Shown here piece by piece: positions 12,283 to 24,500 of a DNA stretch of 64,000 nt. Position numbers and translations under genes: made by a program. The notes under the pieces are model-generated. The model did no database searches and was not told where the DNA came from. It was given only the letters and a program-made list of their open reading frames with translations. This stretch comes from Niebla homalea. Its lineage: Eukaryota; Ascomycota; Lecanoromycetes; Lecanorales; Ramalinaceae. The DNA lies in the NCBI GenBank assembly GCA_019925105.1, contig JAHGAU010000004.1, forward strand, positions 62,001 to 126,000, in the 5' to 3' direction. The first letter of the stretch is position 1. Every line of letters starts with the position of its first letter.

Positions 12283-13424
12283 AATTATTAATTATAATAT
12301 AAAACTTTTAGCTATTATAGCGTTAACTTTATATTTATTTCCTTTTCTTTTACGCTATTTTATTATATTACTTTTATAGCTTTTATACGTTATTTAAGTT
12401 ACCCGTTAAAACCCATTAATTATATTTAAAGCCTTAATTAAGTTACTTAACTTTATATTAAATACCCCGGGAATTCTTAATACGATCCGTAATTTCCTTA
12501 ATCTCCTATTTTTCTTTATTATTAATAAGTTTTAAGGAATATATTATTACTTCCGCCGTTTTATTATTAATTTGGGTATAATATAATTCGAGAAAAGAAA
12601 TATAAATCGTAAAATAAATATAATAATTTATAAAGAAAAAAAGGCGGTACGCTTATTATCCAATTTTATCGTTAATTTTAAAAAGTTTAATAAATTAAAA
12701 TATAAGTTTCTTATTTAATTACTTAAGTTTAAGGTTCTTAATATTTAGTATTATTAGATTATTAACGTTATATAATTTTAATTAATATTTTTTATTATAA
12801 ATCTATTTAATCGATCTTAATATATAGCGTTATCGTTCCGTTAACTTTTTATAAATATTATTTAAAATTTTAACTCTTTCTTTTATTATAAATACTTTTT
12901 CTTTAATAAGTTTATTTTTAAACTTAAAGTAAATTTTAACATTATATTTATAATTAACGTAAAAAGGGCTATATTTTAAATTTAAATAATATATATTTAT
13001 ATAAAAATACTTAATTATAAATAGTAAATTTATTTAATTTACTTACTTTAAGCCGGTAAATATTTTTAAGTATTATTTTATTCTTTTATTTTAACGTTCG
13101 GTTTATTTATTAATTTAAGGGTAAAATACGGTATTAAGTTTACGTATTATCTTTAAATAATAATATATTAAACCTTAATAATTACTTATAAAAACTAAAC
13201 CTTTATTAATAACGATCCCGTTTAATACGTTATATTTAAGGAATACCTTTTTAAATAATAATTTAACCAATATAATAACGTTTATATTTTTTATTATAAA
13301 TAAATAAGGATATATCTTTATATAACGGTTTATAATTATTAAAATTAAATCGTAAACTTATTTTTTACGTTTATTAAAGGGTAAACCGGTAATGAAGTTT
13401 ATAATTAATTCTTTTTAAGGTTAT

Positions 13425-13640
13425 ATTAAGGGAAAGAATTAAGTTAATTTATTACAAGGGCGATAACGGTATACTTTAACTCTTTAATATATATTATATA
13501 TCTTAACGTAGTTTATTACTTAGACTTTTAAATTATCTTAATAATATTTCCGGATTAATAACTTATAAGTTTTATTAACGTTAAAGTAACCCGTCAACTT
13601 ATTATTATAATATTTATTAATTAATTCTTTTTAAACTATT
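13425..13640 (-). pseudogene. Gypsy-O integrase, zinc-binding domain
   Basis: Minus-strand frame with KELINKYYNNKLTGYFNV, then LLIRKYY, then YNIYQRVKVYRYRP. This matches the H-x(n)-H-x(n)-C-x2-C zinc domain of Gypsy integrases (typically KYHD..LAGHFGV...RKYYW...CD.CQR.K..RHRP). The positions where the family has His and Cys now read Tyr, as expected of C-to-T and G-to-A changes. The catalytic core and C-terminus should lie at about 12500-13400 but are too degraded to delimit. Confidence 0.85.
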
Positions 13641-14808
13641 CCGTCTTTAAAAACGTATAGCCGGTTATTATATTTAATAAAACCGGTTAAATTAATACTT
13701 AAAACTTTATTAAGTTATAAACGATTTTTAATTAACTTAATAATAACTTCCTTAATTTTATAAATAAGTTTATTATTAATTTATAAATCTTTAATAAGCT
13801 ACTATATTAAAATTAATTTTTTATAAGTATTTTTAAATAATTAATATATTTCTTTCCGTAAAATAATAACTTAAATACCCTTTAATATAAATAAAAGTAT
13901 ATAACTTATAATTATAGCCCGTTAACGTTCCGGTAACTTTTTTAATTAAAGAGTAAACTTATTTTATAACGTAAGTAAAAAGGTAATATTCAAAGGTAAA
14001 ACTCTTTCATAATTTAAACATTTTAATAATAGATTAAAAAGGTTTATTTTACCTTAATAATAAAATACTTTAAAATTATAATTAATAAGTTTTAAGGCTT
14101 ATTTAACTTAATATAAACTTAAAGTTAATTACTTTATAAACCTTTAAAAATTATTATAATCCGTTTGTATTTAAATAATTTTAATACTTCCTTTTAAGTA
14201 ATAACGTTATTACTTAAACGTTATAACAATAATAAAAAGCTTTTAATTATACGTTTTACAATTTTATTTAATAAGTTATATCTTCCGGGACTAATAGGTT
14301 ATTAAACGTTAATAACCCTTTTTAATTTATTAAGATAAAATATTAACGATAATAAAATTGGATATATTAATTTTTATCCGTACCCTTTTTTCTGGGTCGA
14401 AATAGCGGAGTAATAACGTATTATTAAATATATTACGTAGCCGGTTAAACGTTGCCGTTATTACGTTATTTTACTTTAATAATTTAGCTTTCTTTCCTTT
14501 TTTATTGCCCTTAAGTAAACTTATTAAAGGTTCGGTTATCCTTAAGTATTTATAAATAAAACGTTTATAGAAATTAGAAAACCTTAAAAAGACTTAAATA
14601 TCCCAGTAAGTCTTTAAGGTAAATTAATCCTTAATTACCTTAATACGTTTTTAATCTATTTATATCCTTTTTTAAAGATTATAAATCTTAAAAACTTAAC
14701 TTAAGTAATATTAAATTAATATTTCTTTAAATTAATATAAAGGTAAAATTAACGTCATTAATTAAAGACTTATTTAATATAACGTTAATAATCCGTTAGC
14801 TTTTTATT

Positions 14809-14835
14809 AAAAATAAGGATATCATTAAAATAAAT
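14809..14835 (-). pseudogene. Gypsy-O reverse transcriptase active-site motif
   Basis: The minus strand reads IYFNDILIF, equivalent to the YLDDILIF box of Ty3/Gypsy reverse transcriptases, with the first catalytic Asp changed to Asn. The surrounding RT and RNase H regions (about 14000-15400) are present in order but carry many stops. Confidence 0.87.
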
Positions 14836-16559
14836 TATATAGGTTATATTAATAAAGTTAATAAGGGCTTAATTAATATAAATTAAAAAAGTTACCGGAG
14901 TATTAATTAACTTAAATAATATAATTAAATATTCAAAATAATTATAATACGTACGGAACGCCGTCTTTTATTTATTACTTTACATAATTTAAAGTTAATA
15001 ATAAGTATCTTTAAGGTTTAACTTAATAAATTATGAGTTATTTAATTAATTAAGAGTCTTAATAATTAAAGGTAATAAATATCGATTTTTAACCGTAACC
15101 GTATTTAAACCCCGGTAATTTATATAGAGATAAAGGTTATTATCTTTTTTTAAAATAAAAAGGATAAAGGTACTTATAAAAAACGTTAAATAATAAATTT
15201 AACCCCGGGTTAAAATATTATTAAAATATTACCGGAGCTCCGTTAACTTAATCTTAAATAGGTTATATAAGGGTTAATAAGGTAACTCCCTTTTATTTAA
15301 GTCAATTATATAATTACCCTTTTTTAACTTAAGTAAAATATTAATTATTTTATTAAAAAAGATATTTATATAATCGTTTAATTCTTATAAAATAATTAAA
15401 TTAATAAATTCTTATATTATAATTATACTTATAAAACCTTAAATAAAGCTTTACGGTATTTTTTTTAAGGGCGTTATCGTTATATTAATATATATAATTA
15501 TAAAGATATTATTAATTTTTATTAAAGTTTAATTAAACTTTTAAACGTTATTAATTTATAAGTTATTAAACTTAACCTTAAAACGCTATTAATTAACCGC
15601 CGGATTAAATATAATCTTAAAAGACTTTAATACGGAAAAACTTAAAATTATATTTAATCCGTTTTAATCTATAATATAAAAAAGTATCTTATATAACTTC
15701 GCCTATTTTTAATTATTAATTAAATTATATTATAATTAATAAGCCTTATAATAATAAACCTTATTATTATCGAATAATTTAATTTACGGTAAAACGGCGG
15801 GGGTAAATTATAAGTTTTATTAAACCGTAAACCGTTATAAAATTAAATTTACTTAAGTTTTTATATTTAATAATATTATAAGTAATTATTAATTACCCTT
15901 AAGTTTTATTTAGCTTTTAATATAAAACGCAAAGTTAACCTTTATTAATCTTTATTTTAACTCCGGTTTTAAAGTGCCGTTAAAGCGTTAACGTTTTTTA
16001 ATTTAACGTACTTCTTATTCATAATACTTACGGCTATAATTTTAATACCGTCTTTTTTAAGATAATTAAATAAAATATAACCCTTTTTATAATAAATATA
16101 ATATTTAAAATCTTTATATGCTGGATTAAGTTTTAATTTGGCTTTATATTTCTTACCGCGTTAATTATTAACCTTAACGGGATAAGCCGGCTTTATACTA
16201 TCGTTTTTAAGCCTTAATACCTTATTATTAAGAGATTTACTTTTATTAATTAAACGGTTAACGTTAATAATAACGGTTATAATAAAATATCTTAAGTTTC
16301 CCTTTTATATAATAACCGTTATAACGATAACATTATAAATATTTAAGACGTTTCCGGTAAAAATAATTCTGGATTTTAGGTTTAATAATAACTTTATAAA
16401 AAATATATAAACCTTAAATTTATCCGGTAAAATAAATAAGTCCTTTTTAATTATTTTAAGATAATTATAAAAAATAACGACCTTTTAATTTAACCGTTAT
16501 TTTATATCTTTAAAACGCTTATAATAAGATAACCGGCGGTTCTTTAAATTAATTATTTA

Positions 16560-16930
16560 ATTTATAAGTTTAACTTTAAACTCTTTAAAGGTAAAAATCC
16601 GGATCAAAAGGGGGTCCGGGTTTTAAATGGTATAATTAATGGACTATAAGTAATATACGATTTTAATATAATTATTTAAGAAGTAGTCCGGGCTTAATAG
16701 GAAAGACTTTTCTATAATAATAAATTACCGTTAATATTTACCTTCGGACTTACTTATATACTTAAATAAGGTGGCCGGCTTAAAGGATTTATTATACTTA
16801 AAGGGTAAAAAGATACTTATAGCCCGTTAAGCGGCGGCGTAATACGTCCTTAATAAGGGGCTTTTAATACCCCGGTTAATATTATTAAGACCGCGAAAAA
16901 AGGATAACGCTTAAGAGCTTTAACTTTATT
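16560..16930 (-). pseudogene. Gypsy-O gag (capsid-like) remnant
   Basis: The minus strand, just inside the 5' LTR and leader, contains a long low-stop frame. Pieces include LLRTYYAAA, PFKYNKSFKPATLFKYISKS and FIIIEKSFLLSPDYF. Position and composition (aromatic and basic, FL..P..F pattern) fit the capsid part of Gypsy Gag. I cannot name individual domains. Confidence 0.6.
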
Positions 16931-17208
16931 CTTTTAATTAATTAATTTTCCGTTTAAGTTTTAACGTTTAAGCTTTAATTAAAGCTTTATTACGTTAGAG
17001 TTATATTTATTTTTAGCGGTTTAAGTTAATTTAATATTTTACCGGCGTTTTATATAATATAATACTTCCTTTAAGGAAAAGTTCTTAACTTAATCCCTAA
17101 TTAATCCTTAAAAGCTTTTATTATTAATTATTTTTATAAATTATTCCGGAAAATAAAGAGATATATTTTATTCTGGGCTTTCTATTTTAAAAAAAAGAAG
17201 AATTAAAA

Positions 17209-17577
17209 TATTAAATAAGTCCGCCGGCTTATAATTAACGGGGTTAATTAAAAGGGGTTTATAAAAAACGTAAAGTATAATTATAGATTTAATATTTAAA
17301 TTTAAAAAATAAATTAATTCTTAAGGAATTATAAATTAATTAAATATAAGCCTATCTTAAATAATTAATCTTAAGGGTAGCTTAAACTACGGTAATAATA
17401 ACTTTAACCCCGGTTATAGTTACGTATACCCGTATATAAAAAGCCTGAATTCCTGAAGCCTTTAATTCTAAAAGCTACCGCTTAAACGGCTACGCTACTT
17501 AACCATAGCCCTTAAGTAAGCCGGTGCTTGGTATACTTGGTATGCGCTAGGCGCTTGCTGAGCGCTAGGCGCTAATA
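17209..17577 (-). repeat. 5' LTR of Gypsy-O (369 bp)
   Basis: Its reverse complement matches 19617-19985 along the full 369 bp. Ends read TATTA...TAATA on the plus strand, RIP-altered from TGTTA...TAACA. The right-hand 60 bases (GCCGGTGCTTGGTATAC...GCGCTAGGCGCTAATA) are unmutated and GC-rich. The rest is RIP-mutated. Contains a CGCTAGGCGC/GCGCTAGGCGC direct repeat. Confidence 0.9.
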
Positions 17578-19021
17578 TTAAGTCGTTCTCCGAGTAAATT
17601 ATAGTTATAACTATATAGTTTATTACTATAAATATTAATGTTAATAATATATAAAACGAAATTATTACTCTTAAGGCTATTAGATTAAAATTATTTCGTT
17701 ATAAATAACGTAAGGACTTAATATAAGAGCCTCCCTTAAACGCGGACGTTAATCCTTTTATTAAATAATTAAAAGAGAAAGAGAAAAAGGAATTTATATC
17801 CTTAATAATTACCTTAGAAAAAGACCGCTTTTGAGTTAAAGAACTAGGTTATTTTAACGGCACCAGTAACGTTTATGCCTTTATTAAGAGACCTCAAACT
17901 ATTAATAATATTAAATCCATTAAACTTATTAAGGACCACCTGATCCTTTCCTTTATAAACCTTAGTAAATTAAATAAGGCCTATAATTAATGGACTTTAA
18001 AAATAAGTAATATAGTTCGGAAAAAGTTACTTAATATTAACGAGATAAATCTTCTTAATAACGTACTTATATCGCGGTTTGGAATACCGGAGTACTAGCT
18101 ATTTAATTAACTGAATTAAATATAATATATACGTAAAAACGTTATAGATAAAAAGTTTATAATAGTTTTTATTAATTAAGTTATAACTTTTATTAAACGA
18201 TTAAAGTAAAAGGGTGGCTTATAATTAGCCTTTATTAAGTTTAAGCCTTTTTTACAGAGCATTTTATTATATTTATATAACGGCGATAATGATATAGATT
18301 ACTTTATATCTTAAATATAGATTTAGTAGACAGTATAGTATAAGTAATACCGTACCTATAACAAAATACCCTACTTATAGCAAGCGATACTAAATATCGT
18401 TACTAATAACTACGATCGCGATAAACGATTTAATTATGATTGACGTCCTTATCCACCCCGTGGTAATTACTTAAATTAAGGCTTTTATTTAGGTTAAAAA
18501 CTCCTTACCGTAAATTACGTAAATACATTAGTATACCAGGCCGAGCCTATCGATAACGACGACTTTAACTTATTCTTTTAAGTCCTTAACGACGACGTCC
18601 CTAAATATATTAAAGTTAACTTCAATAATACTCGTTAAAAAGGTTATAATCTTATTAATAAATAAGGATACTATTAATATATTTATAAGCTACTTAATTA
18701 ATAAAACCTTTAATATATGACTCGGGAATACCTCGGAGATTACGTTTTTAAGCCTTTTAACTTAAATATAAAAGTTTAAAAAACACGATTATATCCCGGA
18801 TAAATTATAATAATTATTCGGCTTATACTTTTCTCGGTTTTTTAATATGCAATTTTATTATTTTTTACTTCTTAATAACCATATGTACAAATAACGTTAT
18901 CTATGTACTCGGGGCTTGCTCTTAGTTACCTTTATTATTAAGGCTATTAAAATCCATAATGTTTTATGGTAAATATACTGCGACGAGGACGTCGCTTTTT
19001 TTCTCTTTTTTATAGGCATAT
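17578..19021 (+). pseudogene. Gypsy-P gag-like fragment
   Basis: Plus-strand coding remnant with lighter RIP than its neighbours. From about 17780 one frame reads KELGYFNGTSNVYAFIKR, then IKLIKDHLILSFINLS, W-T-L-K-ISNIVRKKLL, and NNVLISRFGIPEY. A second stretch from about 18465 gives YQAEPIDNDDFNLFF and later QYMTREYLGDYVFKPFN. Stops are mainly TAA and TAG at likely Gln codons, plus TGA at a likely Trp. The GYF start, hydrophobic helices and W-x-x-x-L-s-n-x-x-R block resemble Gag of fungal Gypsy elements. Nothing that looks like protease follows, so it is truncated. The left part was presumably displaced by Gypsy-O. Confidence 0.55.
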
Positions 19022-19183
19022 TGTCACGGTATGGACCTTAGGAGGATCCCTTGGCACGGAGCGGGCTTACCTTGTTCCGGTGCTTAACGCGTATACTTAT
19101 ATTTCCCACCTTCATAGCTAGATAGCTACTTATGATCCTTATATTTATTACTTTATCACCATGCATACCGCATTCTCGTGACA
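19022..19183 (+). mobile_element. Solo LTR-like sequence Q (162 bp)
   Basis: GC-richer block with perfect 7 bp inverted ends, TGTCACG...CGTGACA. Unmutated by RIP, unlike its surroundings. The five bases on each side do not match, so a clean solo LTR insertion is not proven. It shares a CATAGCTA...TAGCTACTTA stretch with solo LTR R at 20325, so the two may be related. Orientation is arbitrary. Confidence 0.65.
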
Positions 19184-19616
19184 AGAAAAAAAGAAAAAGT
19201 TTAAAATAATAATAAACCTTTATTACTTAACTATCGTTATGCCGTAATAAATTAATAAGTAAATTCCCAGGTAACGACCCAGTATTAATTAATATTATTA
19301 AGACTTTTTTCTTACTTATTTTTTTTTTTATTAAATTTTATAAAAAGGTTTTTAATAAGCTTTATTATATTACGTTAACTATACGTTAACGTATAATACT
19401 TTATTACGTTTAATATATTAAATAACGTTCTTAATACATACTTTAAAATATATATATAGACTCTTTTTCTTTTATTTTTTTCTTATTGGGTTTTAATAAT
19501 AGGTTTTTGATAAGCCTTATATATATGCCGCTTACGCGTTAACGTTTTCTTTATAATATGATTATTTATTTATATAATCTTTATTTTTAAGAATTAAAGT
19601 ATAAAGAAAAAAATAT
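19184..19616. other. AT-rich spacer, nothing recognised
   Basis: No domain or repeat end is seen. It has a purine-rich run (GTATAAAGAAAAAAA) just before the LTR at 19617, which could be a polypurine tract of a lost element. CpA/TpG are less depleted than in the LINEs. Confidence 0.5.
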
Positions 19617-19985
19617 TATTAATACTTAATGCTTAATAAGCGTTTAATGTATATTAAGTATATTAAGTACCGGTTTACTTAAGGGCTATATTTAAATAAT
19701 ATAGCCGTTTAAGCGATAACTTTTAAAATTAAAAGCTTTAAAAGTTTAAACTTTTTATATATGGGTATACGTAACTATAATTAAGGTTAAAGTTATTATT
19801 ACTATAATCTAAGCTACCCTTAAGACCGGTTATTTAAGATAAACCTATATCCAGCTAGTTTATATTTCTTTAAGAATCAATTTACCTTTTAAACTTAAGT
19901 ATTAAATCTATAGTTATACTTTACGTCTTCTATAAACCCCTTTTGACTAGCCCCGCCAGCTGTGAGCCGGCGGACCTATCTAACA
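19617..19985 (+). repeat. Second O-type LTR, inverted (369 bp)
   Basis: Same length and sequence family as 17209-17577, but on the plus strand. It ends ...CTAACA (19980-19985), the unmutated 3' terminus. Its 5' end (TATTAATACTTAATGC) is the RIP-mutated version of the GC-rich end preserved in the other copy. The flanking pentamers AATAT and AGAAA differ, so it is either a solo LTR with an altered flank or the edge of another O copy. Confidence 0.85.
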
Positions 19986-20324
19986 AGAAATAAGAAATAA
20001 AAATTTTACGTAATAAATTTGAAAGAAAAGCACTAAATAAAAGGAAAAGGCAAAGAAGTAATTTACGTGTTATACTATTAAGGCCATAATTTATTTATTA
20101 ACTAAAGATTTAAACTTTTCTTCCCGTAAAGACTTAGTTAAGTATTCTATTAATGATTTTAAACTTTAAAATAAGTATATAATTAAGCATAAACGAGCTT
20201 AGCGGATAGTTTAAACTTATATATTCTTTTTTATTTCAATATTTACGGATTAAACTAATAATTAGGAATCTTTTATTATTAATAGTTTTTATTATATGTT
20301 TAAGTTAATATAAAGTTAATAACG
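19986..20324. other. AT-rich spacer, nothing recognised
   Basis: No recognisable coding frame. It includes one copy of the TAACG target duplication of solo LTR R at its right edge (20320-20324). Confidence 0.5.
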
Positions 20325-20496
20325 TGTTAGAGAACTGAGTCTCTATGTACATAGCATCACGGTTCGCGGTATGCATGAGCATAGCGGGTAGCTTCCGCGG
20401 GGGGTCTTGGCGCGCACACTCACTCAAATCCATAGCTACCTACCTAGCTACTTAATAATCATATCAATCATACATTACACAAACACGTTCTTAACA
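20325..20496 (+). mobile_element. Solo LTR R (172 bp) with TAACG duplication
   Basis: Ends TGTTAGAGAAC...GTTCTTAACA form an imperfect inverted repeat with canonical TG...CA. TAACG flanks it exactly at 20320-20324 and 20497-20501, as expected of a 5 bp LTR-element duplication. The interior is GC-rich (GCGGTATGCATGAGC, TTCCGCGGGGGGTC) and not RIP-mutated. It would have formed by LTR-LTR recombination. Orientation is arbitrary. Confidence 0.9.
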
Positions 20497-20501
20497 TAAC
20501 G

Positions 20502-21470
20502 GAAGTATTATTATTAATAAAAATGATTTTATTACTATCTTTAAGAATTGAATTACGGACTTAACTTAGTCTTTTTTTCTTCATAATATTATTTATTTAA
20601 AGTTATTATTAATTCATTTTTACTTCTTTTTTAATTCTTGTTTAAAGAAAACAGGAAAGCTATATTTACGTTAAGTCAATAATACGGTAATAAATTTAAA
20701 GGGGGTTTTTAAACTATTCACTTAATTGAATTTATTAAATATTTTAGTATATTAAATATTAAATAGCTTAATTATTTATTATTACTTAAAGGTTTATTAA
20801 GTCTAAAAATATAATATTAAATTTTTTAAAACGTATTTATATTAATTAAAACCATTTATTTTTTATTTAAAGGTTTATAAATATAATATAACATTTTTTA
20901 ATAAGAAAAAGAATTATATAAAATCTAAAAATTAAGATATCGATTTTAGGAAGTTAATAACCTTAATTTCTGGGGACGTACCGGAAAACAAAATGAAATA
21001 TAAAATATAAATTTTAATTTTTTTTTACAATTTTTAAATATGTTTATAAAGTAATATATTAATCGATTATAAATAATAAAATCTATTTATTATTACTTAT
21101 AATAATACCAATAATAGATTATACTAATATTTAAGGCTTTGATAATACGTTATTTTATACTTTAAAATATAATCCGTATTTTGAATATATATGTTATCTT
21201 TAATTTTACTTATATAACTTTCTTTTCTTATTAAAATTGTTATTCCTTTTAATATTTCCTACGTTATAACATTTTTTATTTATAAGTTAAAGAATTTAAC
21301 GTAAAAGTTTATCTGGTTAAATAAGGTTATTCAGTATTTATAACGTTATTTTTCCTTAATTTCTTTTAAGAAAAAGTATTGAATGTTCTAACTAATATAT
21401 ATAACCGTAAACTATATGTTTAGTCCCGCGATTTTGGTATAGAATATTTTAAGTTATAAGTTATATATTT
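20502..21470. other. AT-rich DNA, no feature recognised
   Basis: CpA and TpG are present at moderate frequency (ATGATTTT, TTCATTTT, AAACAGG), so RIP is weaker than in the LINEs. No long frame, repeat end or RNA gene recognised. Confidence 0.5.
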
Positions 21471-21760
21471 GTTGGTGTATAGACCAAAGAAGTATGATAA
21501 TATATGAATAATAATTCTACTTAAAGGATGGGAGTATTATAAGGATGCCTGTCCTCTACGTATAAAGGGTGTCCTATACCTATCAATGCTCCCATATATA
21601 CATGCTATATATAATACATGCTATTAAAAGAAAAAAGGCTACTATTTATAGTAGCGTTTACCTTATACCAATATAAATACCAATGTTTAATAATACGTTA
21701 TACTCTTTATATCCTATGCTTTTATATTAAAATCTTATCCAATTTTACGGGGGCGGCTAT
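21471..21760. other. Low-RIP segment, possibly LTR-like
   Basis: Starts TGTTGGTGTATAGACC and contains GGGAGTATTATAAGGATGCCTG..., a GCTACTAT/ATAGTAGC palindrome (about 21630-21647) and TATACCAA near its end. The TTGGT...ACCAA ends hint at an LTR, but I could not define both termini or a target duplication. Confidence 0.3.
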
Positions 21761-24500
21761 AATTATACTTAAGACGTAACGTATAAGGAATACCGGTAAA
21801 TAATAAGGATATTACTTTAATAAATACCGGTCGCGATAAAATAATATAAAGTCTATTACGGCGGGTAATAATAACGTTATCGGATTCGGGATATATAATA
21901 TAAAATTCACGTCATAAGTTTAAATATAATTTTAATAACGGAAGTTTATTATTATATTTTATACTTTAAATAATTTATTTAATTAAATATTTATTATCTT
22001 TTTCCTTATAAATAATTCTTTTAATAATAAACTCCTTTTTATTTCTAGAATTTACTTTACGTATAAATAATACGTTACGGTAAAGTTATTAATTTAAAAG
22101 ATTTTTTATTAGGTTATTAATTAACTTAAATATATTAATTAAAGTAACCGGTATTATTTTTATATTAATAAATAATTTAAACTTATATATAAAATAACTA
22201 ATTTTCTTAACTATAATAAAAGGTCCGGTATATTATTAATATAACTTATAATTTTCAATATTAAAGATATTATATTTATAATATAACTTTAAATAAATTA
22301 AATTATTAATATTAAATTAAATTAACTTATAACTTTAATTATACGGGAATTTAATTATTATTTATATAAATTTTAATACGTTTTAAGTTTCTTAATAATT
22401 CTATAATTAAAATATATTATACTTAAAAATTAAAAAGGTTATTAAAAGGTTTAAAGGGTTATAGATATTTATATTATAATAAATTTTATTTAAAGTAAAT
22501 TTAATTAACGCGGACTTTAAATTATTTAAGATATTTTAAGTATATAGAATAATATTTATTTAATTATAATCCGGATATATAATTATAAAATAATATAATA
22601 TAATCTTAACCGTTTAATTAATCCGTTTTAACTACTTATTAATTTAAGTATAATATACGTTAAATATAAAAATATAAATATTTATTTCCTTATATATAAA
22701 TTTATAATTTCTATTCAATATAATATTAAAAAGAATTCCTTATCCTTATTTTATTAATTTAATTAATAATAATTTTACTTAATTATTAACTTTAAATTTA
22801 ATATTATTAAAGAATAAAAATACTTATTTAAAGAACTTATTAATAATAATAAATATATCGTAATTATATTAATTTAATAAAGTGATAATAAAATTTATAT
22901 AAATTATATAAAAAATAATTAACGGGCTTAAAATTAAATAAAGTAATTAATAAATTATATATTTTTTAATTTAATTTAAGTTATACTTAAAGTAATATAC
23001 GATATATTTCTATAATTATTATTTAACTTAAATTAATATATTAAGTTTATTAATTTATTATAAAATTAATTAAAGTTATTATATAGTAAATTATTATATA
23101 TCTATTAAAAGATTACTTTTTTAAATTTATTAGGTATATATAATTATAAAAACCGTTAACGGATTCTGGGTTATAAGTAAGGTTATTCTTTAATATAAAG
23201 CGTAATTTAATTTTTATATTTTATAAATTTAATTTTTTTTTGCTTATTAAAATTTTTTATAATTTTATTTATATTTTATCTTTTATATACTTTTCTTTAA
23301 TTTACTTTTTAAATTTATTTAAGATATAAATATAATAAAAAGCAGTTAATTTATAATTATTTACGTTATTAAGAATTCCGATTTTTATAGATAAATTTTA
23401 CGTATTATTAATTAATCGTAAAAGTACGTTAAAGTCAATATTTATTAAACTTAACTTATAATATAATAAAATATCGAATATTAATAAATATTATAATATA
23501 TAAATTAAACGGAAATTAAGCTTATTAATTATAAAGGTCTTTTAATTTATTTATTTAAAAATATTAATAATTACGTTATAATTTATAAAAATTCTATAAT
23601 TAAATTTATAATAATTCGTTTTAATTAAATATTTAATCTTACGTATGACTTAAATTATATCTATAGTCTTTAACTTTATAAGCCAATAATTTTTCTCGGT
23701 TTTATTTTAGCTTTTATTAAGGAATATTATTAATTATACCTTATTACGTATAATTTTTAATAAACCGTTAATCTCCGCAATATTATAAAATAACGGGTTA
23801 TCCTTAATATAATATACTATAGCCTTAATACTTAATTCCTTTAGTATATTGATATCGGTAAATAGCGGTCAATTAAAATTATAGTATATAAGAAATAACG
23901 GTTGTAAAAACGCGTTTTTTAAATCCTTAAAAGCACGGTCCTCTTCTTAGGTAGGTACAAACTTGATCCGAGATGTCCTCTACTTGCGGCGTAAACCGGT
24001 ATATTCTGGATCTGCTTTTCTCAGATCTGCAGTAAGGGAGGTTTTACGTGCTTGGAGCGGGTTATACCTCTGGTATACCGCCTCCAATTCGCTTTTAAAC
24101 ACCTCCAAAGAAAGGTTAAAGACGGTACTATAGAGAAACATATATATTATAGGCCTCCTAAATATTACCGGATTCCAGTATTATTATTTTAATATATTAA
24201 TTAAACGCCTTATTAAAATTTGGTAACTTAATAGTTACGGCGATTTTATACTTAACTTCGGAAGGAATCGCTTAATTAATTAAGAATAATTAGTGATTAA
24301 GTAACTTAAAAACTATATTTATTATAAGTAATTTACTTCGGTTAAAATCTTCCGAAGCTATAAAATTTATTACTTTTTTTTTTATTTAAATTTTAAAAAC
24401 TGGATTTTAAATCTTTTAATACTTTAACGTAATCTATTATATTTTACAAATACCTTATTATTATAATTATTACTATATAGATCGTTATTAACCTTAATAA
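21761..24500 (-). mobile_element. Gypsy-N fragment (minus strand)
   Basis: Minus-strand Gypsy remnant anchored by the RNase H region at 23400-24180. Sequence to its left, where integrase should lie, is heavily RIP-mutated; I cannot place a motif there with confidence. The reverse-transcriptase palm box is not found to the right, so the element seems truncated. Outer limits are uncertain. Confidence 0.55.
23400..24180 (-). pseudogene. Gypsy-N RT connection and RNase H
   Basis: Minus strand, right to left: PLQARKTSLTADLRKADPEY, then EEDRAFKDLKNAFLQPLFLI and FTDINILKE (the F-K-x-L-x...P-x-L and D-x-S entry to Gypsy RNase H). Then EKNYW, VIRKIKYLIKTN, INKLNFRLI and FDILLYYK, ending FNVLLRLINN, matching the E-L-E...RKIRH...TDKLNLRLVRA..YL...RHK...DALSRL series of fungal Gypsy elements. 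Stops occur at likely Gln codons. The part at 23930-24170 is almost free of RIP while both sides are saturated. Confidence 0.83.

Larger units (their letters stand above)
12283..17577 (-). mobile_element. Gypsy-O LTR retrotransposon, 5' LTR to integrase, minus strand
   Basis: Ty3/Gypsy element read right to left: 5' LTR (17209-17577), gag (about 16560-16930), pol with RT motif at 14809-14835 and integrase zinc domain at about 13425-13640. The order gag-RT-integrase on one strand fits Gypsy rather than Copia. It is split by LINE B and continues into 5784-6442; the 3' LTR is not in the window. RIP has replaced most CpA/TpG, but the outermost 60 bases of the LTR are spared. Confidence 0.87.

Noticed and set aside
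17790..18830. Host gene with introns
   Set aside because: Frame is interrupted by Gln- and Trp-type RIP stops, there are no convincing splice sites, and wording and setting resemble a Gypsy Gag; kept as a low-confidence retroelement fragment.
21471..21760. Complete LTR
   Set aside because: TGTTGGTGTATAG start and ACCAA near the end are suggestive, but no second terminus, duplication or copy was found.
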